NCBI GenBank assembly: GCA_026389845.1
Contig: JAPLHB010000054.1
Span: forward strand, 1-64,000
Source: Chloroflexota bacterium
GTDB lineage: Bacteria; Chloroflexota; Anaerolineae; CG2-30-64-16
Length of the DNA stretch: 64,000 bases
Direction: 5' to 3'
Shown here in pieces: positions 16,270-23,947 of the stretch. The notes under the pieces are model-generated. The model worked only from the letters and a program-made list of their open reading frames with translations, made no database searches and was not told the DNA's origin. Positions within the stretch are counted from its first letter, which is position 1; every line of letters begins with the position of its first letter. A program made the position numbers and the translations under genes.

Positions 16270-17319
16270 ATGGCCGGAATCGTCAAACCGATGCTCGAAA
16301 AACCTGAACTCGAAGACGAGAGAATTATCGCCTGTTTGGAGACCGAATATGGATTGACTGTCGCAGAAATCGCTTTTCTTCCGCTCGGCGCTGATCTGAA
16401 TACGGCGGTGTATCGCGTCGTAGCAGACGATGAAACGGTCTACTTTCTGAAGTTGAGACGAGGAGAATTCAGCGAAGCTGCTGTGGCTGTTCCGAAGTAT
16501 CTTGGCGACCTCGGCATCAAGCAGATTATCCCATCACTAGCAACCCAAACAGGACAACTTTGGGCAGGTCTAGCGCCCTTTAAGATGATACTCTATCCTT
16601 ATGTGGAAGGACATCATGGCTTTGAGAGAAGCCTGTCAGAGCAACAATGGGTCGAATTTGGCGCAGCCCTAAAGAAGTTTCACACCGCCGATATTCCCTC
16701 GGCCATCACAAGCGGTATACAACGAGAGGAGTTCTCCCCGAAGTGGCGCGATACAGTAAAGGTGTTCCTTGAGCGTACTAAAGAAGAGGCTTTTGATGAG
16801 CCTATTGCGGTGGAGATGGCAGCTTTTTTGAGAATCAAGGGGGCCGAAACGCTCGAACTATTGACGCAGGCCGAACAGCTCGCACAGATTCTACAGAAGC
16901 AGCCTCCCGAATTTATTCTGTGCCACGCCGATATTCATGCGTGGAATCTTCTGATTGCTGACAATGGTAGTTTTTATATGGTCGATTGGGACACGTTGAT
17001 TTTTGCCCCCAAAGAACGTGATTTGATGTTTGTCGGCGGAGGTCTGGGCGGAAACAGATATACACCGCAGGAAGAAGAAGCGCTGTTCTATCAGGGATAT
17101 GGTCAAGTCCCGATTAATCCAATTGCGCTGGCGTATTATCGCTACGAACGGATCATTGAAGATATCGCGGTTTACTGTGAGCAAATCTTCCTGTCAAATG
17201 AAGGCGGTGCAGATCGAAAGCAATCGCTTGAATACCTTAAGTCCAGTTTTCTACCAGATAGCTTGATAGAAATGGCTCGGCAGTCTGATAAGACTTTGAG
17301 AGCAGTATATCCCGTTTGA
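16270..17319 (+). CDS. Aminoglycoside/spectinomycin phosphotransferase-like kinase (APH family)
   Basis: 349 residues. The APH catalytic loop is ILCHADIHAWNLLI (His219, Asp221) and the metal-binding motif is MVDWDT (Asp239). The pattern, with YPYVEGHHGFERSLSEQQW and GGLGGNRYTPQEEEALFYQGY, is close to spectinomycin-phosphotransferase APH(9)-type proteins, which phosphorylate aminocyclitols with ATP. Base use is clearly more AT-rich than the neighbours, suggesting recent acquisition. The family also contains small-molecule kinases unrelated to resistance, so the substrate is open. The start could be ATG 16270 or ATG 16291; neither has a strong ribosome site. Confidence 0.82.
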   Translation: MAGIVKPMLEKPELEDERIIACLETEYGLTVAEIAFLPLGADLNTAVYRVVADDETVYFLKLRRGEFSEAAVAVPKYLGDLGIKQIIPSLATQTGQLWAGLAPFKMILYPYVEGHHGFERSLSEQQWVEFGAALKKFHTADIPSAITSGIQREEFSPKWRDTVKVFLERTKEEAFDEPIAVEMAAFLRIKGAETLELLTQAEQLAQILQKQPPEFILCHADIHAWNLLIADNGSFYMVDWDTLIFAPKERDLMFVGGGLGGNRYTPQEEEALFYQGYGQVPINPIALAYYRYERIIEDIAVYCEQIFLSNEGGADRKQSLEYLKSSFLPDSLIEMARQSDKTLRAVYPV

Positions 17320-17599
17320 CTGCTTGTCGCAGCAGTGGGTGGTCATCACGGCTCGCCGTTGTGGGCGAGCGGTCGCGTGGGGCGGGGCTGGTGGGGGGCA
17401 CGGGCCTAACATCGCCGCCCACCTGACGCCCTGGGCGGCGCGATTAACTGCCGTGCGCCGAGTTGATGGGCTGTGCGTCTCAGCGCCTTGACGCGACTGA
17501 ACGGGTGCAGGTGACAGCGGGTTCCTGGATCACGTATGATACGCCTGAAGATTGATGCCCGCAAGCGGAGAAAACCCAGCAAACCGCGAGGATAATCCA

Positions 17600-18493
17600 A
17601 TGGTCTCCACAAGATCCCCTCTCACCGCCAGCAGCAGTTTCTACGCTGCGGCGGATGATTCCCAGCGCGACGCCGTGCTCGAAGCGTACATCGCGTACCT
17701 TGAACGTCGAAATGGCCGGCTCGACCCGAAGACGGGCACGCTGCCGTTGCGCGAAGCCAGTCTCGACAAGATGAACGCCTCGCCGATCCGTTTCGCCGGC
17801 AAGCTTTCGCAAGCGGATTTCGACCAGTTGTACGCCAACTTCGCGCCGAAGGCGCCGGCGCTCACGCCCGAACTGCTCTTGCTGCTGACGTTCTGCAAGA
17901 TGAACGCCGGCGAGGCTTACGGCGTGCGCATCGTCAAAGCCGTACATGGACGGCGGGACAAGGATCGCACCGACCTTGCCAGCCGGGTCATCTTGGTGGC
18001 CCAGGAAGAAGAGGAATACCATACGCGCATCCTGGTGGGCGCCGCGCACTATTTCGGCATCCGCGCGGATGGCGTGTATCATCCGAAACCGGCGCTCAAG
18101 GTTCTCATCCACTCGATTGCCTACGCGCCCAGGTTGCTTTTCCACCCCATCCTCTTTGCCTCCGAGGCGGTGGGCGTCTATCTCTTCAACTGGACGCTCA
18201 ACCGCGTCAGTGCCTTCTACAAGGGCCAGCCTGAGCTTCAGGACGCGCTGGCGCAGCGGCTGACCGAAATCCTGATTGACGAGATCGGGCATGTGGCCTT
18301 CAACCGCACGGTGATGGGGCCGCGGGGGCGTCGCCTGGGGCGATCGCTGGCGCTGCAAACGGTGCGCGGGATGACCCTGATGACGCCGGAGTTGGCCGCG
18401 CTGGGTTTCGATCGAGCTGTGGAACGGGACTTCGCGGCCTTCGATTTTCGCGATCTTCCGCAGGAAGTCCGCAGCCGCGGTTTCTTTGCCTGA
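17600..18493 (+). CDS. Ferritin-like diiron protein, AurF-like pattern, function unknown
   Basis: 297 residues from ATG 17600 (AGGA 12 bases upstream); the frame starts earlier at 17552 but without a ribosome site. The sequence is helical and carries two ExxH motifs, EEYH (Glu138, His141) and DEIGH (Glu228, His231), plus conserved-looking Glu105 (MNAGEAYG) and Glu189 (FASEAVG). The spacing resembles diiron N-oxygenases such as AurF, which use a Glu-rich four-helix site, although the extra AurF histidine before the last motif is absent here. I infer a diiron oxygenase or oxidase; the substrate is unknown. The gene stands alone between the APH-like gene and a broken acetyltransferase. Confidence 0.6.
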   Translation: MVSTRSPLTASSSFYAAADDSQRDAVLEAYIAYLERRNGRLDPKTGTLPLREASLDKMNASPIRFAGKLSQADFDQLYANFAPKAPALTPELLLLLTFCKMNAGEAYGVRIVKAVHGRRDKDRTDLASRVILVAQEEEEYHTRILVGAAHYFGIRADGVYHPKPALKVLIHSIAYAPRLLFHPILFASEAVGVYLFNWTLNRVSAFYKGQPELQDALAQRLTEILIDEIGHVAFNRTVMGPRGRRLGRSLALQTVRGMTLMTPELAALGFDRAVERDFAAFDFRDLPQEVRSRGFFA

Positions 18494-18508
18494 CGCTCGG
18501 CTCGACCC

Positions 18509-18783
18509 AAGAGGTTTACATCGTGGTCATCGAGCTACACACCGTTCCTTCAAGCGCGCTGACGCCCGCGCAGGCCGACGACGTCATCACCCTCTGTTCG
18601 GAGGTCTTCCGGCTCGACTACTCGTTCTACATGAATCTTGACTACGAACGTGTGCACGTCCTCGGCTACGCGGGATCGCGCCTGGTGGCGCACGCACTGT
18701 GGCTGACGCGGCGGCTGCGCATCGGCCCGGGGCCGTGGCTGGCGGCCGCGAATGTCGAAGGCGTGGCGCGACGCACGCGGCCC
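18509..18783 (+). pseudogene. Truncated copy of GNAT acetyltransferase gene
   Basis: From GTG 18523 this matches the first about 87 codons of the intact acetyltransferase at 20000-20527, with about 15 base substitutions over 270 bases. A two-base insertion near 18770 shifts the frame, and similarity stops at about 18783. The catalytic acetyl-CoA loop (RGRGYGS in the intact copy) is missing, so it cannot be active. A 117-codon frame remains open to 18876 but its tail is unrelated sequence. Confidence 0.85.
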
Positions 18784-18796
18784 TGGTACGCGGCGC

Positions 18797-18910
18797 ACGG
18801 ATTCTTATTCCTCCCGCTATCCCAACACCGCCGGATCGGCGTTGATCGCGGTGAAGGTGGTGGACATCTTCGGTAACGACACGATGACGATTGTGGACGT
18901 GAGTGTTTAA
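18797..18910 (+). pseudogene. C-terminal fragment resembling an adenine-specific DNA methyltransferase tail
   Basis: In the frame ending at TAA 18910 the sequence reads SYSSRYPNTAGSALIAVKV, then VDIFGNDTMTIVDVSV. This ending resembles the C-termini of type III-like site-specific DNA methyltransferases or linked helicases. It has no start and is fused directly to the broken acetyltransferase copy, so it is a remnant. The family assignment is from memory of this motif only. Confidence 0.35.
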
Positions 18911-18968
18911 ATCCAGCGAATTCACTGGTTTGAGAAGCCTTCGGGAACTCGAAAGGAGTTTTTCGACG

Positions 18969-19829
18969 ATGAGCGATGCAATCGAGGATACTGCTGGAGA
19001 CCGTCTTTCGCCCTTCGAGAGGATCAAGCGCACGAACGCTGCGAACAATGAGTATTGGGAGAGCCGCGACCTGGCAGAAGTGCTGGAATACACGCAGTAC
19101 CGGAACTTCGAGGCAGTGATCGGGAAGGCCAAACTCGCGTGTTTCAACAGTGGGCATCGTATCGAGGATCATTTTGCTGACGTCAGCAAAATGATCGAGA
19201 TCGGGAAAGGCGGCAGGCGCGAGATCAAAGTCATATTGCTTTCTCGCTATGCCTGCTACCTCGTCATTCAGAACGCGGATCCCAACAAAGCAATCGTGGC
19301 GCATGGTCAAACCTATTTCGCCATCCAGACGCGGCGGCGGGAACTGGAGGATGAGGGCATCGAGGATGAGCGGCGGGTAATGTTACGTGAAGAGATCCGC
19401 CAGCACAATGTGCAACTGGCCGGCGCGGCCAAGGATGCGGGCGTCATCGAACCGCTGGACTACGCCATTTTTCAGAATCACGGCTACATGGGGCTTTATG
19501 GCGGGTTGAAACAGGAAGACATTCACCAGCGGAAAGGTTTGAAAAAGAGCCAGAAGATTCTGGATCACATGGGCAGCACGGAACTGGCGGCAAACCTGTT
19601 CCGGGCGACTCAGGCGGAGGAAAAGTTGCGCCGGGACGAGGTGCAGGGGAAAGACGCCGCGAACCGGACGCATCGTCAAGTCGGCGCAAAGGTGCGGCAA
19701 ACCATCCGGGAATTGGGCGGCACGATGCCCGAAGATTTGCCGGTGGCGGAAAGCATCAAGAAGATCGAAACCAAACAGCAGAAGCAATTCGGCAGGGCTG
19801 AGACGCCGGCGATAGAGAAAGACGAGTGA
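18969..19829 (+). CDS. dinD: DNA-damage-inducible protein D (DinD)-like
   Basis: 286 residues from ATG 18969, with AAAGGAG upstream. The protein follows the DinD pattern throughout: SPFERIKRTNAANNEYWESRDLAEVLEY (BRO-N-like domain), NSGHRIEDHFADVSKMIEIG, RYACYLVIQNADP, KAIVAHGQTYFAIQTR, and a C-terminal Lys/Gln-rich tail. In E. coli DinD is LexA-controlled and inhibits RecA filament activities. Here it lies with a methyltransferase remnant between two copies of an acetyltransferase gene, which indicates transfer as part of a mobile cassette. No LexA box was recognised. Confidence 0.85.
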   Translation: MSDAIEDTAGDRLSPFERIKRTNAANNEYWESRDLAEVLEYTQYRNFEAVIGKAKLACFNSGHRIEDHFADVSKMIEIGKGGRREIKVILLSRYACYLVIQNADPNKAIVAHGQTYFAIQTRRRELEDEGIEDERRVMLREEIRQHNVQLAGAAKDAGVIEPLDYAIFQNHGYMGLYGGLKQEDIHQRKGLKKSQKILDHMGSTELAANLFRATQAEEKLRRDEVQGKDAANRTHRQVGAKVRQTIRELGGTMPEDLPVAESIKKIETKQQKQFGRAETPAIEKDE

Positions 19830-19984
19830 CCGACTATGGCGCACTCTGTGACCGTGCCGAGTATATCGTGATGCCGCGTCCACAAGGCCGCATTCTTCGA
19901 CTACGCAGCGAAAACCCGGCTGCTCCGCTCAGGATGCTTTCGATGCACTGGAAACTATTCCTTGACGGCTCCTAATTGCGAACC
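19830..19984. repeat. Repeat remnants between dinD and the GNAT gene
   Basis: The 24-base string TGTGACC(G/A)TGCCGAGTATATC at 19847-19870 recurs at 33257-33280. It is followed by TTCGACTACGCAGCG and CGCTCAGGATGCTTTCGA, related to in-frame repeats of the large secreted protein near 25668-25735. No gene is evident. Confidence 0.55.
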
Positions 19985-19999
19985 GAAGAGGCCCACATC

Positions 20000-20527
20000 G
20001 TGGTCATCGAGTTACACACCGTGCCTTCGAGCGCCCTGACGCCCGCGCAGACCGACGACGTCATCACCCTCTGTTCCGAGGTCTTCCGGCTCGACTACGC
20101 GTTCTACATGAATCTTGACTACGAACGTGTGCACGTCCTCGGCTACGCGGGATCGCGCCTGGTGGCGCACGCACTGTGGCTGACGCGGCGGCTGCGCATC
20201 GGCGCGGGGCCGTGGCTGACGGCTGCGGATGTCGAGGGCGTGGCGACGCACGCGGACTATCGGGGGCGGGGCTACGGCTCGGCGGTGATGCGCCGCGTGC
20301 AGCAGGAGATCGGCGACTTCGATCTGGGCGTGTTGTCGCCATCGCGTGCGGATTGGTATGAGCGGCTGGGGTGGGTGCGGTGGCAAGGGCCGCTCTACAT
20401 CCTCAAAGATGATGCAGTACTGGTGACGCCGGACGATTGTGTCCTGGTCTACCGCACGCCGCGCTCAGGCGACCTTGACGTACAGGCTTCGCTCACGGGC
20501 GAGTGGCGCCCCTTCGAGCTTTGGTAG
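20000..20527 (+). CDS. GNAT-family N-acetyltransferase
   Basis: 175 residues from GTG 20000 (AAGAGG upstream); the same GTG opens the broken copy at 18523, which supports this start over TTG 19976. The GNAT fold is seen in VAHALWLTRRLRI, then VEGVATHADYRGRGYGSAVM, which contains the R/QxxGxG/A acetyl-CoA loop (RGRGYG), and FDLGVLSPSRADWYERLGWV. It resembles aminoglycoside 2'-N-acetyltransferase-like members (VEGVATHADYRGRGYG, YERLGW). It transfers an acetyl group from acetyl-CoA to an amine; the substrate is unknown. It is the intact member of a duplicated pair flanking dinD. Confidence 0.85.
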   Translation: MVIELHTVPSSALTPAQTDDVITLCSEVFRLDYAFYMNLDYERVHVLGYAGSRLVAHALWLTRRLRIGAGPWLTAADVEGVATHADYRGRGYGSAVMRRVQQEIGDFDLGVLSPSRADWYERLGWVRWQGPLYILKDDAVLVTPDDCVLVYRTPRSGDLDVQASLTGEWRPFELW

Positions 20528-20536
20528 AAGGGACGG

Positions 20537-20627
20537 AAGGCGGAATGATGAATGCGGAACGATGAATGCGGAATGCGGAATGCGGAAATTCGTCCTTCAT
20601 CATTCCTCGTTCATCGTTCATCGTTCA
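20537..20627. repeat. Period-7 tandem repeat with inverted arms (GAATGCG / GTTCATC units)
   Basis: GAATGCG-type units are followed directly by GTTCATC-type units, their degenerate complement. The right arm contains the stop codon of the ABC ATPase gene (TGA at 20613-20611), so its last residues (NDER) come from the repeat. It sits between two converging genes. Confidence 0.8.
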
Positions 20628-21615
20628 ACAGATGCCCCTCGTAGACCTGCCGCACCACCTCTTCGATCTCCGGTTCCTCCACCGATAGGTCGCGCACGCG
20701 GTAATCGCGGAAGAGCGCGGCCATCACTTCGCCTAGCGCCTGGCCTGAGCCTGTCGTGTTGCCCCCTTCCACGCGCAGCCAGGCGCGGTTGGCCTCCTGG
20801 CGGATGAGCCGTGCGCCGGGCAGGTGGATCGCGGCGGGCAGGGTTTCGAAATCCACCACCAATACCCGCTCCCCGCCGACGCGCGCCCGCAGATCGGCCA
20901 GCGCGCCGTCGAAGACGAGCCGGCCGCCGTCAATCATGATCACCCGCTCGCACAGCTTTTCCACGTCTCCCAGGTCATGCGTCGTCAGGATCACCGTGAC
21001 GCCGCGGTCGCGGTTGACCGTCTTGATGAACTGGCGGATGCGCTCTTTCGCCACCACGTCGAGGCCGATGGTCGGCTCGTCCAGGAAGAGAAGCGGCGGA
21101 TCGTGCAGCAGCGCCGCGGCCAGGTCAACCCGCATCCGCTGGCCCAGGCTGAGGCTGCGCACCGGAGTATCCAGGAGCTTGCCGATCTCCAGGATGTCGT
21201 CGAACTGGCGCATGTTGGCCGCAAAGCGATCGGCGGGCACCCGGTAGATGTGGCGCAGCAGATCGAACGACTCGACCACCGGCAGATCCCACCACAGCCC
21301 CGTCCGCTGGCCGAAGACCGCGCCGATGTGCGCTACGTGCTCCGTGCGTTGCAGCCACGGCACGCGACCGTCCACCTGCGCCGCACCGCTGGTGGGAACC
21401 AGGATGCCGGTGAGGATTTTGATGGTGGTGGACTTGCCCGCGCCGTTCGGCCCCAGGTAGCCCACCAACTCCCCGCGGCCGACGTGGAAACTGACGCCAT
21501 CTACCGCGCGCACGGCGCGAAACTCGCGTGTGACCAGGTTTTTCAGCGCGCCCAGGCCCCCGCGGTGATGGCGGTAGACGCGGAATTCCTTGCGCAGATT
21601 CTCGACGTGGATCAT
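20611..21615 (-). CDS. ABC-2 exporter ATP-binding protein (COG4586 type)
   Basis: 334 residues from ATG 21615, placed six bases after GAGGAA. Walker A is LGPNGAGKST, the signature LSLGQRMRVDLAAALL, and Walker B LFLDEPTIGLD, with the switch His in LTTHDLGDVEKLC. An extra N-terminal segment before Walker A (FRVYRHHRGGLGALKNLVTR) is typical of the subgroup that pairs with two small ABC-2 permeases, exactly the two genes upstream. Substrate unknown. Confidence 0.92.
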   Translation of the reverse strand: MIHVENLRKEFRVYRHHRGGLGALKNLVTREFRAVRAVDGVSFHVGRGELVGYLGPNGAGKSTTIKILTGILVPTSGAAQVDGRVPWLQRTEHVAHIGAVFGQRTGLWWDLPVVESFDLLRHIYRVPADRFAANMRQFDDILEIGKLLDTPVRSLSLGQRMRVDLAAALLHDPPLLFLDEPTIGLDVVAKERIRQFIKTVNRDRGVTVILTTHDLGDVEKLCERVIMIDGGRLVFDGALADLRARVGGERVLVVDFETLPAAIHLPGARLIRQEANRAWLRVEGGNTTGSGQALGEVMAALFRDYRVRDLSVEEPEIEEVVRQVYEGHLLNDER

Positions 21616-21644
21616 GGGCATTTCCTCGGTCAGTCTGTTCAACG

Positions 21645-21715
21645 GATGCTTCGCTGTGGTTTCGCTACCGCGAGCCTCGATTCGTTAACCCGCTCAGCAT
21701 GACAGCGCAAGTTCA
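21645..21715. repeat. Partial copy of the TIR-ended dispersed element
   Basis: Only the right half is present: GGATGCTTCGCTG through GTTAACCCGCTCAGCATGACAG. It separates the ATPase gene from the permease gene. Confidence 0.65.
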
Positions 21716-21733
21716 TCCGAGTGGCCGGTTGCA

Positions 21734-22537
21734 TCAGCTTCCTGTACTCTGATAGTGCTTCACCCCGAACCGCCAGAGCGCCAGGGCCACGGCGAAGAGC
21801 GCGACCGCGGTGAAGGGCGACAGGAAGGGCAGCCACGCGGGCAGGCCGAACGGGTCGGGCTTGCTGAAAAGGTAGAGCGCCGGATAGTAGTTCACGAACG
21901 CCGCGGGGATCAGGAACGTGAAGAGCGCCCGCAGCCATGCCTCGTAGATGTGCATCGGGTAGCTGGTCATGAACTGGCCGCCGTAGGTGAAGATATTGGT
22001 CAGCTCGGCGGTCTGCGGTGTCCAAAAGGCGGTCGTCGCGCCGAGGACGAAGATCGCCATGAAGAAGAGCGTGCCGCCCGCCACCATCACGCCCGCGAAG
22101 AGCCAGTGCCACACGTCCCACGCCAGGCGCAGATTCACCAGTGCGTAGCCGAGCGCGATGCCACCCTGGGCGATGCGGCCCAAGCGCCGGAGCGCAAACG
22201 CGCCCGAGAGCATCTGAAACGTGACCCCCAACGGCCGCAGCAGCACGCGGTCGAACTCGCCCCGCACCACCAGCCTATCGAAGTTGTCGAACGCGCCGAC
22301 GAACAACTCGGCCAACCCCAGCGAGATCGAGGAGACGCCGTAGAGGAAGGCCACTTCGGGCAGCGTCCATCCGCCGATGGCCTGGAAGCGGGTCAGCAGG
22401 ATGGCGATCATTGCAAAGTCCAGCGCCGTGATGATCAAGCTGCCGAGCATGTCCGCGACGAACGACAGCCGGTACTGCATCGTGGAACGGATTTGCGCGC
22501 TGACCAGGCGGAAGTAAAGAAGCAAACCGTGTTTCAT
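21734..22537 (-). CDS. ABC-2 exporter permease (COG4587 type)
   Basis: 267 residues from ATG 22537 with GGAAGG upstream. Six membrane segments. The N-terminus HGLLLYFRLVSAQIRSTMQY and RGEFDRVLLRPLGVTFQML match the permease subgroup found in ATPase-permease-permease trios. It is the second permease of the three-gene operon at 20611-23463. The further open frame upstream is a dispersed palindrome and not coding. Confidence 0.88.
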   Translation of the reverse strand: MKHGLLLYFRLVSAQIRSTMQYRLSFVADMLGSLIITALDFAMIAILLTRFQAIGGWTLPEVAFLYGVSSISLGLAELFVGAFDNFDRLVVRGEFDRVLLRPLGVTFQMLSGAFALRRLGRIAQGGIALGYALVNLRLAWDVWHWLFAGVMVAGGTLFFMAIFVLGATTAFWTPQTAELTNIFTYGGQFMTSYPMHIYEAWLRALFTFLIPAAFVNYYPALYLFSKPDPFGLPAWLPFLSPFTAVALFAVALALWRFGVKHYQSTGS

Positions 22538-22567
22538 GGCGGCCTTCCGATTGTGGACACGATGAGT

Positions 22568-22665
22568 GTAGGGGCGGGTTTCTCCGCATCGAAGGGCGGC
22601 TCGATGTGGCGGCGGAGCGTCCATCCACGGCAGGCCCGCGTTAACCACGGGAAACCCGCCCCTAC
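22568..22665. repeat. Palindrome-ended dispersed repeat (GGGGCGGGTTTCC family), copy 2
   Basis: GTAGGGGCGGGTTTCTCC at the left end and GGGAAACCCGCCCCTAC at the right end form the inverted ends of an element of about 98 bases between the two permease genes. Confidence 0.8.
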
Positions 22666-22671
22666 ACCCCC

Positions 22672-23463
22672 CTATCCCCCGTTAATCGCCAGCCGCCGCA
22701 CCATTCGCCCCAGTACCCAGCGGCCGATCGCCACCAACACAACCAGCCAGATCGCCTGCTGCGCCAGGGCCAGGGCCAACTCGGCCCCGCTGACCTTGCC
22801 CAGGTAGACGCTGATGGGCAGGTGGGCCAACGCGCGGAACGGCAGCCATTCGGTGAGCGTGCGCAGGCTGGGCGGGAAGAAGTTAAGCGGGACGATAAAG
22901 CCGGAGAAGAACATCACCACCGTGTTGGTCAGATAATTCAGCCCGCGCGCGTCGGTGGTCCAGAAGGCCAGGCTGTTGGCGATGAAGCGAAACGCAAAGC
23001 TGATGACCATGCCGCTCAACAGGCACAGGGCGAACGCCCCCCACGCCAGCGGATCGGCCGGATGCCGGATGCCGAAGAGCACCGCGCCGAGAACGTACGT
23101 CGGGATGCCGCGGAAGATCAGGTAGTAGACGCCGCGGCCCAGGTCAATCGCGGCCCACATCCCGTAAAAATCCACCGGCCGGCACAAGTCGGACACGATC
23201 TCGCCGCGGATGATCGCTTCCGAGAGGTCGCGGTTGCCGAACGCCGACATCGCCATCAGCAGCGACTGGCTGACGATCACGTAGGTGATCGCATCCCGCA
23301 TGTCCAGCCCGCCGACCGTCCCGCGGCCCTTGAGCAGGGCAACGTAGACGAAGACGTAGACCGCGGCGAAGAAGGTGTTCGTGATGATGCCGGCCACGTT
23401 GGCGGCGCGATAGGTCAGGCTGCGCTGGAACGACTTGGCCGCGATCGCCAGGTAGATGCTCAC
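22672..23463 (-). CDS. ABC-2 exporter permease (COG3694 type)
   Basis: 263 residues from GTG 23463, which has GAGGG seven bases upstream. Six membrane segments; IYLAIAAKSFQRSLTYRAANVAGI at the N-terminus and RGEIVSDLCRPVDFYGMW resemble the partner permease. First gene of the exporter operon, followed by a second permease and the ATPase. The two permeases probably form the heterodimeric pore. Confidence 0.88.
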   Translation of the reverse strand: MSIYLAIAAKSFQRSLTYRAANVAGIITNTFFAAVYVFVYVALLKGRGTVGGLDMRDAITYVIVSQSLLMAMSAFGNRDLSEAIIRGEIVSDLCRPVDFYGMWAAIDLGRGVYYLIFRGIPTYVLGAVLFGIRHPADPLAWGAFALCLLSGMVISFAFRFIANSLAFWTTDARGLNYLTNTVVMFFSGFIVPLNFFPPSLRTLTEWLPFRALAHLPISVYLGKVSGAELALALAQQAIWLVVLVAIGRWVLGRMVRRLAINGG

Positions 23464-23569
23464 GGGGTTTCCCTCGCTGTCGGATGGGCGGATGCGCAAT
23501 CTTTTATTTTACATGGGAAGCGCCGAAATGCCTATTTTGGCGCTGCGCTATCAGTGCGAGGAGCATCTT

Positions 23570-23745
23570 GCGCACTGTCACCCTGAGCGGGTTGACCTCG
23601 TGAGGTGCGTTGCGGAGAGAATCCAGCGAAGGGTCTCGTTGCCACGTGAGAACTTGTCCTGAGGGCAGCGAATGGATGCTTCGCTGGGGCCTCGCCGCCG
23701 CGAACCTGGTCTCGTTAACCCGCTCAGCATGACGGCGCAAGTTCG
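23570..23745. repeat. Dispersed element with terminal inverted repeats, copy 4
   Basis: Ends CTTGCGCACTGTCACC...CTGAGCGGGTT and AACCCGCTCAGCATGACGGCGCAAG are inverted. The internal GAATCCAGCGAAGGGTCTC is shared with the other copies. The 484-base gap between the ABC operon and the large secreted protein holds this element and a promoter. Confidence 0.75.
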
Positions 23746-23808
23746 TTGCGCGCATATGCCACTCCTGGCATTACGCCTCTCGCAATGACAGATGTGCCTG
23801 GAGGGGGC

Positions 23809-23837
23809 TTGTTTTTCCCTTCACGTTCGCGTATAAT
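23809..23837 (+). promoter_or_regulatory. Promoter of the large secreted protein gene
   Basis: TTGTTT (23809-23814), 17 bases, TATAAT (23832-23837). A consensus -10 with a fair -35. The leader would be about 105 bases. Confidence 0.6.
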
Positions 23838-23947
23838 GGCAACAGGTACGGAGCGAGCGCCGTGTCCCCGTCATCGTTTCCCCCTCGCCCGGCTCCTCAG
23901 CACGGTGTGTGCTGTTCGCCTTGCCCAGAATTGGATGGAGGTAACCG

